Below are positions 54,174 to 63,475 of a stretch of DNA of 64,000 nucleotides, piece by piece. The notes beneath the pieces are model-generated. The model ran no database searches, was not told the origin of the DNA, and saw nothing but the letters and a program-made list of their open reading frames with translations. The DNA lies in the NCBI RefSeq assembly GCF_000346485.2, contig NZ_KQ976354.1, positions 989,031-1,053,030 of the forward strand, written 5' to 3'. Both the position numbers and the translations under genes were made by a program. Origin of the DNA: Scytonema hofmannii PCC 7110 (GTDB taxonomy: Bacteria; Cyanobacteriota; Cyanobacteriia; Cyanobacteriales; Nostocaceae). Positions within the stretch are counted from its first letter, which is position 1. Every line of letters begins with the position of its first letter.

Positions 54174-55472
54174 TTGGTAAATACAACAATTAAAACTACA
54201 AAATCACAAGAAATCTTTGCCTCTGCCCAAAATTTAATGCCGGGAGGGGTAAGTTCACCCGTGCGAGCTTTTAAATCCGTAGGTGGACAGCCCATCGTTT
54301 TTGACCATGTCAAAGGCGCGTACATTTGGGATGTGGATGGTAACCAGTACATTGACTATGTAGGAACATGGGGACCTGCCATCTGCGGACATGCTCACCC
54401 TGAAGTGATTGCAGCACTGCATGAAGCATTAGACAAGGGTACAAGCTTCGGTGCGCCAAGCGTGCTGGAAAACGTCTTGGCTGAAATGGTAATTGATGCT
54501 GTTCCGAGCATTGAAATGGTAAGATTTGTTAACTCCGGTACAGAAGCTTGTATGGCGGTTCTAAGGCTGATGCGAGCTTTTACCAAACGTGACAAAATTA
54601 TCAAGTTTGAGGGTTGCTACCACGGTCATGCCGATATGTTTTTAGTAAAAGCAGGCTCTGGTGTAGCAACATTGGGTTTACCCGACTCCCCTGGAGTTCC
54701 CAAATCAGTCACCAGTCACACCCTCACAGCGCCTTTCAACGATCTAGAAGCAGTCAAAGCCCTATTTGAGGAAAACCGTGACGAAATTGCTGGTGTGATA
54801 TTAGAGCCAGTCGTTGGGAATGCTGGTTTCATTACCCCTGATGCTGGCTTTCTAGAAGGATTGCGGGAACTCACCAACGACCACGGGGCATTGTTGGTAT
54901 TTGATGAGGTGATGACAGGCTTCCGCATTGCTTACGGTGGTGCTCAAGAGAAATTCGGCATTACCCCCGATTTGACAACACTCGGTAAAATTATCGGCGG
55001 TGGATTGCCTGTAGGAGCTTATGGCGGTCGCCGAGATATCATGTCAATGGTTGCTCCAGCAGGTCCCATGTACCAAGCAGGAACTCTCTCTGGTAATCCT
55101 TTGGCAATGACAGCAGGAATTAAAACGTTGGAATTGTTGCAAAAACCAGGAACTTACGAGTATCTTGACCGAATTACCCAGAAATTATCAAATGGCTTGC
55201 TGCAAGTTGCCAAAGAAACAGGTCATGCAGCCTGCGGCAGTCATATCAGCGGTATGTTTGGTTGGTTCTTTACCTCAGGTCCAGTCCACAGCTACGAGGA
55301 CGCTAAAAAGTCTGACACAGCCAAGTTCGGACGCTTCCATCGCGGTATGTTAGAGCGCGGTGTTTATTTAGCACCATCGCAGTTTGAGGCTGGGTTTACC
55401 TCGATCGCTCACACAGAAGAAGATATTGATCGGACACTGCAAGCTTCCCGTGAGGTCATGTCTAGTTTGTAA
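54174..55472 (+). CDS. hemL: Glutamate-1-semialdehyde 2,1-aminomutase
   Basis: 432 residues from the TTG at 54174, preceded by an AGGTGAG ribosome site; the frame can also open at GTG 54165, but the TTG gives the [10 protein letters not shown] start usual in cyanobacterial HemL. The PLP lysine is in [29 protein letters not shown] and [18 protein letters not shown] are also standard. The enzyme converts glutamate-1-semialdehyde to 5-aminolevulinate, the entry to haem and chlorophyll. Terminator at 55478-55521. Confidence 0.95.
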   Translation: MVNTTIKTTKSQEIFASAQNLMPGGVSSPVRAFKSVGGQPIVFDHVKGAYIWDVDGNQYIDYVGTWGPAICGHAHPEVIAALHEALDKGTSFGAPSVLENVLAEMVIDAVPSIEMVRFVNSGTEACMAVLRLMRAFTKRDKIIKFEGCYHGHADMFLVKAGSGVATLGLPDSPGVPKSVTSHTLTAPFNDLEAVKALFEENRDEIAGVILEPVVGNAGFITPDAGFLEGLRELTNDHGALLVFDEVMTGFRIAYGGAQEKFGITPDLTTLGKIIGGGLPVGAYGGRRDIMSMVAPAGPMYQAGTLSGNPLAMTAGIKTLELLQKPGTYEYLDRITQKLSNGLLQVAKETGHAACGSHISGMFGWFFTSGPVHSYEDAKKSDTAKFGRFHRGMLERGVYLAPSQFEAGFTSIAHTEEDIDRTLQASREVMSSL

Positions 55473-56291
55473 ATTCTAAATTATGAATTATGAATTTTTG
55501 ATCGTTCATAATTCATAATTTTTTACATTTCCAAGAAATAAATCATCCCAGGAATGTGGGACGGGCCGGGACGCCCGTTCCACAAGAGTGAGGTTGACTC
55601 TCGGTTGTGCTAGTTAAAGAATTATTAGCTTAGTAGGGGGATTAGCTTAGTGGCGGGCGGGGACGCCCGCACTACAAGAAATTTTGGGACATTTTTTATT
55701 TGGAAGTCCCTATGCGGCTGACTTGTCAAAAAAATAGTAATAGATTATACTAACGCTGTGCGGAGAAAACAAAACCTGCTTTCTCTTTCCTCAGCGCCCT
55801 CAGCGTCCTCTGCGGTTCAAAAAACAAGTTCACAAATATAGCGATTCAAGAATCGACGCACGTAGGGGCGCAAGGCCGCCGCGTCCCTAAAATTGGATGT
55901 ATTTGACACAACTGAAAATTGCTATAGAAAATCAATAGAAAAATATCTATAGCTAAGGAAATATCTGGTCTTTCTTAAAGATAGCAAAAAGAATTTTTTC
56001 AATCAAAATAAGAACTTTCCTTTAGAGGAATAATGAAGTTTTGAAAATCCAGAACTTTGACATTTGAATTTTGAAGAAATACACCTTAACAACAAGCGGA
56101 GTATAGCTTAGTAGAGACGATCTAGTAGATATTCGTGAGTTTACGATTGCTTCACGCAACACTAGCCCAACTTTAGCAACTCTTCAATAGAAATCCAGAG
56201 AAAATGACCTGGCAAAAATGGATTTTGAACCTAATAATGAGATAAGAGTTCAACACTCATCATCATCATTCGTGTAGCGAGTTGACTGTAC
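55473..56291. other. Gene-free interval with terminator and GC-rich repeats
   Basis: Starts with the hemL terminator (55478-55521). 55555-55690 has repeated GGGACGCCCG motifs; 55775-55820 a dispersed CAGCGTCCTCTGCGGTTC repeat. No gene. Confidence 0.65.
55478..55521. terminator. Terminator hairpin after hemL
   Basis: Perfect 17-bp arms AAATTATGAATTATGAA / TTCATAATTCATAATTT with a 10-nt loop, then a T-run. Confidence 0.75.
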
Positions 56292-57908
56292 ATGAGCTAC
56301 TGCATAAATCCCACGTGTTCCAATCCCGAAAATTTAGCATATAGCGACAGGTGTCAGTCTTGTGGCTCGCGACTGCTAATGCGCGATCGCTATCGCATCA
56401 TTAAAGCCTTAGGTCAGGGTGGTTTCGGTGCAACCTTTTTAGCTGAAGATGAGGCGTTACCGGGAGAACCAAGTTGCGTCATCAAGCAACTGCGTCCTTC
56501 AGGGACAGCGCCCCATATCTTGCAAATGGCACGGGAACTTTTCGAGCGAGAAGCTGTTACTTTAGGTCGGATTGGGAACCATCCCCAAATACCCCGCTTG
56601 CTGGACTATTTTGAAGACCGCGAACAATTCTACCTAGTTCAGGAATATATCAATGGTCCAACTTTACAGCAGGAGATCAAACGCAATGGAGTTTATAGCG
56701 AAGCAGGAGTTAAGCAGTTTTTAAGCGAGCTTTTGCCGTTACTGCAATACATCCACGAACGAAAAGTGATTCACCGCGATATTAAACCGGCAAACATCAT
56801 TCGTCGTTCTCAAGATTGTAGATTAGTGCTGATCGATTTTGGTGCTGTTAAAAACCAAGTACAAACATTAACAAACCAATCCGAACAGACTGCATTAACG
56901 GCATATGCAATTGGCACCCCTGGTTTCGCTCCTCCAGAACAAATGGCAATGCGTCCCGTCTTTGCAAGCGATATTTACGCGCTAGGCGTGACCTGTATTT
57001 ACTTACTGACTGGCAAATCTCCTAAAGATATAGATTACAATCCCACAACAGGAGAAATGCAGTGGGAACGACTTGTTTACATTAGCGACCACTTAACTGA
57101 AGTCCTGCGGAAGATGCTCGAAGTATCAGTTCGCAATCGATACCAGACAGCAGAGGAAGCACTCAGAGCATTAGCACTCGAACCTTACTTAGATAGTTTG
57201 GCACAAGGGATGGTGGTGCGATCGCAAACTGGTGTAAAAGAGCGATCCTCGAACCATTTAGAAGAAGAAAAAGTTTTTTCTAACGTTCGTTCTGCTCATA
57301 CTTCTGGAGGACAAGGAGTAGCACAGATGGCAGCTGCCATTCGAGCCAGAAGAGCCAAAATGCCAGAAGGTACAGGTTTGAATGGAGTCGCAACACAAAG
57401 AGTGATGACAATGAAGTCTACCACTCTCGCTAGCAGTCATAGCGGCTCCTCTGGGGATAATAAGTCTCAAACTCCGCGTAAATTGGATACTCAGGGTTTA
57501 CTTACAGCTTACATGAAAGGGAGAAGAGATTTTGCCCTGTACAATTTAAATCTACTCAACTTGCAAGGTGCTGACTTATCAGGGACTAATTTCCATAGTT
57601 CTCAATTACAAAATGTTAATTTTCAAGGAGCTAATCTTAACAGTAGCGATTTTGGACGAGCTAGCCTCAATCGAGCAAATCTTAAAGATTCCAATTTGAC
57701 AAAGGCATATCTTAATAATGCCGATCTAGAAGGAGCCGATCTTCGGGGAGCAGATCTCAGCTTGGCATACCTCAACGGTGCAAATCTTCGAGGGGCGAAT
57801 CTGTGTGGAGCTAATTTAACTGGGGCTAAAATTTCTGATGAGCAATTGGCATTAGCGAAAACAAACTGGATGACTGTGCGTCCCAATGGTCGGCGAGGCT
57901 TATTGTGA
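56292..57908 (+). CDS. spkB: Ser/Thr protein kinase with pentapeptide repeats (SpkB-like)
   Basis: 538 residues. N-terminal zinc-ribbon-like cysteines (C4, C9, C21, C24). Kinase domain about 34-300: glycine loop LGQGGFGATFL, Lys in CVIKQLRPSG, catalytic HRDIKPANII, LIDFGAVKN and GTPGFAPPEQ. A linker rich in S/T follows, then about 18 pentapeptide repeats of the A(D/N)LxG type (about 420-525, e.g. ADLSGTNFHS). This is the SpkB architecture, implicated in oxidative-stress signalling in Synechocystis. The start is a clear ATG. Confidence 0.9.
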   Translation: MSYCINPTCSNPENLAYSDRCQSCGSRLLMRDRYRIIKALGQGGFGATFLAEDEALPGEPSCVIKQLRPSGTAPHILQMARELFEREAVTLGRIGNHPQIPRLLDYFEDREQFYLVQEYINGPTLQQEIKRNGVYSEAGVKQFLSELLPLLQYIHERKVIHRDIKPANIIRRSQDCRLVLIDFGAVKNQVQTLTNQSEQTALTAYAIGTPGFAPPEQMAMRPVFASDIYALGVTCIYLLTGKSPKDIDYNPTTGEMQWERLVYISDHLTEVLRKMLEVSVRNRYQTAEEALRALALEPYLDSLAQGMVVRSQTGVKERSSNHLEEEKVFSNVRSAHTSGGQGVAQMAAAIRARRAKMPEGTGLNGVATQRVMTMKSTTLASSHSGSSGDNKSQTPRKLDTQGLLTAYMKGRRDFALYNLNLLNLQGADLSGTNFHSSQLQNVNFQGANLNSSDFGRASLNRANLKDSNLTKAYLNNADLEGADLRGADLSLAYLNGANLRGANLCGANLTGAKISDEQLALAKTNWMTVRPNGRRGLL

Positions 57909-57938
57909 TTTTAGATTTTATATTTTCTAATAAGCAAA

Positions 57939-57965
57939 CACCCGGTTTTTGAAAAACTGGGTTTT
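57939..57965. terminator. Terminator-like hairpin after spkB
   Basis: ACCCGGTTTTT paired with AAAAACTGGGT, followed by TTTT. Confidence 0.6.
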
Positions 57966-58027
57966 GCGCCTTGTAAGAAAGCAACATCTATATAGTTATA
58001 GCAATCCTAAATCATTCGTGAAAACTT

Positions 58028-58060
58028 AGATCCCCGACTTCTTTGAGAAGTCGGGGATCT
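58028..58060. repeat. 33-bp palindrome, GATCCCCGACTTC family
   Basis: Perfect 15-bp arms AGATCCCCGACTTCT around TTG. Confidence 0.92.
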
Positions 58061-58101
58061 GGACACTACGGGCGACTAATCCCGTGAATTTATCAATAAC
58101 C

Positions 58102-58225
58102 TCAAAAATCTGCGACTAGCCTTGCTTTCCTAAGAAAGAATTGCAGTACAGTCTCTTCTCTAGAAATAATATCGGCTGTGCCCTCCATCCCTAATTGCAC
58201 AGAACACAGTTTTTCACCTTGATAT
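58102..58225 (-). pseudogene. 3' fragment of an HlyD-family membrane-fusion gene
   Basis: The minus-strand frame ends GEKLCSVQLGMEGTADIISR, EETVLQFFLRKARLVADF, stop. This is the conserved C-terminus of HlyD-type periplasmic adaptors, with the GMEGTADI signature. The rest is missing: at 58226 the sequence changes to the inverted repeat of an IS element. It is a remnant, cut by insertion and later rearrangement. Confidence 0.7.
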
Positions 58226-59873
58226 AACCCCCCTTCCGCACCCTAACTGTCACAAACAGTAATTACCGAACAGATTCTTCAAAAGAAAGAATAAAATTAT
58301 ACTGCACTTTGAGAAAGAACAAGTGAGAAAGCGTAAAAACAGGGATTGAACACATTTAGGTCATTCTCAAGAAAAAGCAATAAGAAAAAAATTGTGATTT
58401 GCGCTCTGAGATAAGTAAAGCTTTATGGTCACAGAATTAATTGATAATTTGATTTATATATGAAGCTCTGAAATAATCTAATTAGGCATAACTATTGAGA
58501 GCTATTATATAAAGCTAAAAATAGCTCAGAAGATAAGTTATCAAAGTGAAAAACAGATTATAGAGAGAAGAGTTAGGTTATGACTTGATAGTAACGATGA
58601 CAACTTTCGGGAAATAGCTTCAGAATAAAATCTCGTTCTGGTGTCCAATTAGAAACTTTGATTTCTTGATAATAGCTAACAACATGAATTGACTGAAAGT
58701 TTTGAAAAATCCACTTTAGCGTGGGATTGTATATAGGTTTTCCTAACTGATTCTTCACCGTTAATTGTGATTCGTATAAAGCCAGTCTTATTTGTCTCTG
58801 TGCTAACTTATAAACTAATAAGCATAACCCCATGACCATGGCTAGTGCCTCGATTCTTTCTGGTCTTTTCAGATAAACACTATATAAAGCACAATCTGCC
58901 ACCATTAAACTCTCGAATTGAACTTGATTTTTATACTCAACAGCAATGTGTCCAAAATATGAAGAATCCACTTGATTCCCGGATGCTGACTTAAAAAATC
59001 ATGGAATATCTGCATCTCCTGTACATATTAATTCTATTAAAAATTGTTTTAAATCTGGTCTATGATCTCTTGAATATCCATAAGTCACATTTATTGCTTG
59101 TTTTGATTTTGACTGCCAATTTTCTTCACCCAGTTCATTCTCTATGTTGGCATTTTCAAATATGACTTCTGGTAAAGGTGTTATGTATTTTCCATGTACG
59201 TGTATTGATGACGAATCTAGGTGTGATGTTGTTGTCTGTATTTGAAATTTCTTGACAACATTTAAGCTGACTGCTAAAAATATGCTTTCTAATCCAGTCA
59301 GAAACATTTTATCCATGACTCTGCCAAGTTTATCATCATTTAAATATTCCGCTTTGACTCCTGAACCTATCAAATGTTCACAAGGGATTGACTCAAAAAA
59401 TTTAGGAAACATATATAAAGGTTGAGAAACAAAACCTAATCCATTTAAAATCATAGCTTTCACTACGTGTCCAGCACTTACTTTTTCATCTTCTTCTTTG
59501 CCCACAAGATTATTAATAATTTCTACTAATCCTATTTCATCCACTATTCCGGCCACTATCCCTAAATGGTCTAGGTTCTGTATTTTCATCTCTTCAATAT
59601 TCAACATCACAACAGAATTCTCCCAATTAATTCTGTTTCAATTCTTCTACATTTCTTCTACTAAACTTCAATTTTTCTATTTCTTTTATTTTTCTGACTC
59701 CATTCTCAAGTGGAGTCAATTCCCTTGAGAATGGGAATATATCTCTATCACTCTTAGAGCTTAATGCTATTACTTCTCAACTGTTTGATTGAACTCTCTT
59801 CTCAAATTAGTTATTTTGTACTATTTTGGTTGTGGTTTTTCGTATGTGACACTTAGGGTGCGGAAGGGAGGTT
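58226..59873. mobile_element. IS1634-type element, decayed
   Basis: Bounded by 29-bp inverted repeats, 58226-58254 and 59845-59873, matching at 27 of 29 positions (AACCCCCCTTCCGCACCCTA at left). The transposase inside is broken (see 58573-59610). No clear target-site duplication is visible. The left end abuts the HlyD fragment. Confidence 0.75.
58573..59610 (-). pseudogene. IS1634-family transposase remnant: premature TGA and internal deletion
   Basis: The first 203 codons (MMLNIEEMKIQNLDHLGIVA start) form the DUF4277-like N-terminus, ending STGDADIP. A TGA at 58999-59001 interrupts; the same frame then continues FFKSASGNQVDSSYFGH and 132 further codons ending YYQVIT. The protein jumps from MVADCALYS to VYLKRPERIEALAMVMGL, so about 190 residues of the catalytic core seem missing compared with the usual ~550. 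A transposase of this kind cannot be active alone. Confidence 0.8.
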
Positions 59874-59997
59874 GTATGGTCGTATTCTAGCAACGAATAC
59901 TGCCGAGCGGTTTGTTTTCGCACGCCACTTGCTACAACTAGGGAGAATCCCCGCGACGCGGTGACTTTATTTCAAGAGACAAAATGGCACTCTACGA

Positions 59998-60180
59998 TCA
60001 GATTGGGACGATAGACCGAAAAATTCCGCCTATTACCCGGAAAAGGGTGATAGCCAGAAAGATTCTTGGTATTTCATAGTGAGCGCTGTTTATTAAACTG
60101 TTTGCCGCATGACCTTGATGAACCAAGAAATTCATGACTGCATCGGAAACATTTAACTTAACTTGGATTGTTTTGTACAA
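59998..60180 (-). pseudogene. TnpB N-terminal fragment
   Basis: Sixty codons. MYKTIQVKLNVSDAVMNFLV, then HQGHAANSLINSAHYEI match the start of IS200/IS605 or IS607 TnpB proteins; the rest (PRIFLAITLFRVIGG) no longer fits, so the gene is truncated after about 40 residues. Confidence 0.7.
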
Positions 60181-60253
60181 CTTTTATCACCTCTTCACTA
60201 TATGTTAGCATAAATGCAAAGACATTGTAAGCGCATTTAGGAAAAATAATTCA

Positions 60254-60373
60254 TTGCAAATTAGGTTGTCAGACAGACGAAAACATAAACTTCTTTTATA
60301 TGCTGCTCAAAAAGACAAAACTATTACTGGGTTGATTGAGGAGTGGATTGATAGTCTTGTTCTTTCCCATGAA
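60254..60373 (+). CDS. Ribbon-helix-helix-like small protein beside tnpB remnant
   Basis: 39 codons from a TTG: MQIRLSDRRKHKLLLYAAQK followed by DKTITGLIEEWIDSL. This is the pattern of RHH/CopG-type DNA-binding proteins (strand, helix, helix). It lies divergently next to the TnpB remnant, as regulators of such elements often do. No ATG exists in frame, so it may be a shortened or decaying copy. Confidence 0.5.
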
Positions 60374-60473
60374 AGAGACACTGCGGACTAAAGTCCTACG
60401 AGTCGCGTTTCATCCTCCCCTTAAAAGTTGAGGAATCGACGCTTCTGTATTGTTTTGGTAGAAAAGGGGTTAA

Positions 60474-60502
60474 AAAGCCCCCTCTCCCAATGGGAGAGGG
60501 GG
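60474..60502 (-). terminator. recA terminator hairpin
   Basis: On the recA strand CCCCCTCTCCC pairs with GGGAGAGGGGG across a 3-nt loop, followed by CTTTTTAA. Confidence 0.7.
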
Positions 60503-60542
60503 TTGGGGGTGAGGGAAGGCATCTTGCCCGCCCCACAAAAAC

Positions 60543-61628
60543 TTACTCCTCTTCAAATTCCTCGTCTGCATCTTCTTGTTCGTCTTCACTTGGCTTACCA
60601 ACTGAATTAGCAGAAACAAGAACACCCATTTCTAATTTTTCTCGTACTAGCTGTTTAATCTTTTCAGTCAATTCAGGTTTCTCTTCCATGTACTTGATAG
60701 CGTTATCCCGACCTTGGGAGATATTTTCGCCGCTATAACTGTACCAAGCACCCTTACGGATAAGAACTCCAGTTTCTTCAGCCAAGTCTACCAGACAACC
60801 TATTGTAGAAATACCTTTGCCAAAGATAATGTCAAATTCTGCAACTCTAAAAGGTGGTGCGACCTTATTTTTAGCGACTTTGACTTTGACACGGTTACCA
60901 AATTCTTCAGTGCCTTTTTTCAAGGTTTGAATCCGGCGAATATCCAAGCGTACCGAAGCATAGTATTTTAAAGCATTACCACCAGTTGTTGTTTCTGGGT
61001 TGCCATAGGTAACACCAATTTTTTGCCGCAACTGGTTGAGGAAAATAACTGTACAACCAGATTTACCAATATTACCAGTGATTTTACGTAGAGCTTGGCT
61101 CATCAATCTTGCTTGAAGACCAACGTGAGCATCACCCATTTCGCCTTCAATTTCAGCACGAGGAACCAATGCTGCTACTGAGTCGATAACCACAATGTCA
61201 ACCGCAGCAGAACGAACCAATTGGTCAACAATCTCCAAAGCGGCTTCCCCTGTGTCGGGTTGGGATACTAACAAATTGTCGATATCAACACCCAATGCGC
61301 CAGCGTAGGTAGGGTCAAGGGCGTGTTCCGCATCAACATAAGCAGCGATACCACCGTTTTTTTGCACTTCAGCAACTGCATGTAGTGCTAACGTCGTTTT
61401 ACCAGAACTTTCCGGACCGTAAATCTCAATGACCCTTCCCTTGGGGATACCGCCACCCAATGCCAGATCCAGGGTCAGCGCCCCACTGGAAACTGTTTCT
61501 ACCCGCATACGGGTAGCATCACCCAAGCGCATGATAGTTCCTTTGCCAAAGGTACGCTCAATCTGATTGAGTACCATGTTGAGCGCTTTTTGCTTGCCAG
61601 CAGCAGCATCAGTCGTGTTAACAGCCAT
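60543..61628 (-). CDS. recA: RecA recombinase
   Basis: 361 residues. Walker A is GPESSGKTT near residue 75; Walker B includes [20 protein letters not shown]; loop L2 is [20 protein letters not shown]. The acidic C-terminus ([14 protein letters not shown]) is standard. It binds ssDNA, drives homologous recombination and cleaves LexA-type repressors. ATG at 61628; the intergenic region to xseA carries AAAATCC-type repeats. Confidence 0.97.
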   Translation of the reverse strand: MAVNTTDAAAGKQKALNMVLNQIERTFGKGTIMRLGDATRMRVETVSSGALTLDLALGGGIPKGRVIEIYGPESSGKTTLALHAVAEVQKNGGIAAYVDAEHALDPTYAGALGVDIDNLLVSQPDTGEAALEIVDQLVRSAAVDIVVIDSVAALVPRAEIEGEMGDAHVGLQARLMSQALRKITGNIGKSGCTVIFLNQLRQKIGVTYGNPETTTGGNALKYYASVRLDIRRIQTLKKGTEEFGNRVKVKVAKNKVAPPFRVAEFDIIFGKGISTIGCLVDLAEETGVLIRKGAWYSYSGENISQGRDNAIKYMEEKPELTEKIKQLVREKLEMGVLVSANSVGKPSEDEQEDADEEFEEE

Positions 61629-61830
61629 TCTGAGCCTCTATATTATGGATCTAGGAGTGTAGATTTGGAATTGAAATAGAACAGATATACTATTTTAAAC
61701 ACAAATTGCTAATTTAGTCCTTCTCTGTAAAGAAGCGTGACAAGATTCTAGCGCACTCGTTGCCTTGTTTGGCATAGACAAATAACTAAGTAATAAATTG
61801 TATAATATCAATATCAGTAAGCAGTAACCA

Positions 61831-61899
61831 ATCCAAAATCCAAAATCTAAAATCCAAAATCCAAAATCCAAAATCCAAAATCCAAAATCCAAAATCCCC
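61831..61899. repeat. Tandem heptamer array (ATCCAAA), just upstream of xseA
   Basis: About nine 7-bp units with one variant (ATCTAAA), ending three bases before the xseA ATG. There is no Shine-Dalgarno sequence between array and start. The reverse complement unit forms another array after xseB. Confidence 0.92.
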
Positions 61900-61902
61900 A
61901 AT

Positions 61903-63138
61903 ATGACTTTTAACCTACCTGACTCTCTCATTCCTGAAACAGCCCTGACAGTGGCAGGATTAACAGATTACATTCGCTTCCTGTTGGAGCAAGATGAGGA
62001 ATTGCGGCGGGTTTGGGTGACTGGAGAAGTTTCTAGCACTAACAAGCACCGCAGTGGGTTATTTTTTACGCTCCAAGACCAAGAGGCTGTGGCTGCTATT
62101 AAGTGTGTGGCGTGGAATGGTCAATTGCCAAAATTGGCACAAATTCCCGTGTCTGGGGAGCAGTTAATTATTTTGGGAAGTCTTAAAGTTTACCGAGAAC
62201 GGGGAGAGTACCAACTGACTGTTTGGCAGGCTTTTCCTGCTGGTGTTGGTTTGCAGGCACTGCGTTACCAACAAATAAGGCAACGCTTGGAGGCAGAAGG
62301 ATTATTTGACCCACAAAGAAAGCGATCGCTCCCCACGCATCCCCATACTATCGGCGTTGTCACATCTCCGACGGCTGCGGCTTGGGGTGATATTCAAAAG
62401 ACTCTCAAACAAAGGTATCCTGGATTACAAGTTTTGTTTTCTCCTGCAATAGTACAGGGTGACCAAGCACCTATGTCTATTATCAAGGCCATTGCACGGG
62501 TTGAAAAAGATGGACGTGCAGAGGTGCTCATTTTATCACGGGGTGGGGGTGCGGTGGAGGAATTGGCATGCTTTAATGACGAAAGGGTAGTACGAGCAGT
62601 AGCAAATTGTTCGATACCAGTTATTACGGGTATCGGTCATCAAAGAGATGAATCATTGGTAGATTTGGTTGCAGATGCTGCGGTGCATACTCCTACGGCT
62701 GCGGCGGAATTGGCTGTGCCATCTCTAGCTGAATTGTACGCCGAACATCAGCAACGAGCGATCGCTTTACAACAAAGCGTGCGTTACTCTTTTGAAAGGG
62801 CTGAAAATAAATTACAACAAATGCAAAACCGTTTGCGGCGCTTGCGGTTGGATCGGCAAGTTCAGCAGGACTTTCAAGCTTTAAGTTGGAAGCGCCAGCA
62901 ATTAATAAGGGCGACAACCGTGCGCCTACAGCGATCGCTACAGTATGTAGAAATGTTACGGCAAAAGTTGGCAACTCTTGACCCGAAAGCTGTCCTGCAG
63001 CGTGGTTATGCAGTGGTGCGACTGGAAAATGGTGCGATCGCTCGTTCTGCAATTGAGTTAACTGTGGGACAGGAGTTGTCGGTGCAGTTGGGTCAGGGTG
63101 AGGTTAAAGTAAAAGTTGTGGATGTAAATGATTTTTGA
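61903..63138 (+). CDS. xseA: Exodeoxyribonuclease VII large subunit
   Basis: 411 residues. An N-terminal OB-fold (LTDYIRFLLEQDEELRRVWV, GEVSSTNKHRSGLFFTLQDQ) is followed by the catalytic domain with SPTAAAWGDIQKTLKQRYPG, LSRGGGAVEELACFNDE, and VITGIGHQRDESLVDLVADA, then PTAAAELAVPS. A coiled coil and C-terminal KAVLQRGYAVVRLENG close the protein. It degrades single-stranded DNA into oligonucleotides with XseB. The ATG abuts a tandem repeat, so translation signals are unusual. Confidence 0.95.
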   Translation: MTFNLPDSLIPETALTVAGLTDYIRFLLEQDEELRRVWVTGEVSSTNKHRSGLFFTLQDQEAVAAIKCVAWNGQLPKLAQIPVSGEQLIILGSLKVYRERGEYQLTVWQAFPAGVGLQALRYQQIRQRLEAEGLFDPQRKRSLPTHPHTIGVVTSPTAAAWGDIQKTLKQRYPGLQVLFSPAIVQGDQAPMSIIKAIARVEKDGRAEVLILSRGGGAVEELACFNDERVVRAVANCSIPVITGIGHQRDESLVDLVADAAVHTPTAAAELAVPSLAELYAEHQQRAIALQQSVRYSFERAENKLQQMQNRLRRLRLDRQVQQDFQALSWKRQQLIRATTVRLQRSLQYVEMLRQKLATLDPKAVLQRGYAVVRLENGAIARSAIELTVGQELSVQLGQGEVKVKVVDVNDF

Positions 63139-63170
63139 ACCGCAAAGGCGCAAAGAGCACAAAGGTTAAA
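63138..63170. repeat. Dispersed GCAAAGGCGCAAAGAGC repeat
   Basis: Copy of the family also seen at 1772, 4075, 9502 and 18380. It fills the 37-nt gap between xseA and xseB. Confidence 0.8.
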
Positions 63171-63175
63171 TAGGA

Positions 63176-63388
63176 ATGGTTAAAGTTACTGATAAAGAAG
63201 GTTGGAACTACGAAGCGAAGGTTGCTGAGGTGGAAAGAATTATTGCTCGTATTGAGTCGGGTGATTTGGAGTTGCAGGAGGTGTTTGACCAATTTGCTTC
63301 TGCTGTTGAGTATTTGCGTCAGTGTGAGGGTTTTTTGCAAGAACGACAGCAGCAGGTTGAGTTGTTGATTGAGACTTTGCAGGATTAG
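63176..63388 (+). CDS. xseB: Exodeoxyribonuclease VII small subunit
   Basis: 70 residues, a normal XseB length. [20 protein letters not shown], then [20 protein letters not shown] and [15 protein letters not shown] match the family (two antiparallel helices). Several XseB copies bind each XseA. It is in an operon with xseA, 37 nt downstream. Confidence 0.93.
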   Translation: MVKVTDKEGWNYEAKVAEVERIIARIESGDLELQEVFDQFASAVEYLRQCEGFLQERQQQVELLIETLQD

Positions 63389-63389
63389 A

Positions 63390-63425
63390 GGATTTTGGAT
63401 TTTGGATTTTGGATTTTGGATTGGG
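63390..63425. repeat. Tandem heptamer array (GGATTTT) after xseB
   Basis: About five units of GGATTTT, the reverse complement of the array before xseA. It begins 2 nt after the xseB stop. Confidence 0.92.
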
Positions 63426-63475
63426 GGATAAGGTAGAATTGTTGTCCTTGTCTCCCCCTCTCCCTTGTCTTGTCT

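Larger units (their letters stand above)
59874..60542. other. Remnant-rich interval upstream of recA terminator
   Basis: Holds the truncated tnpB start (59998-60180), a 39-residue RHH-like frame (60254-60373), a GGACTAAAGTCC palindrome (about 60386-60397) and the recA terminator (60474-60502). No complete gene. Confidence 0.6.
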
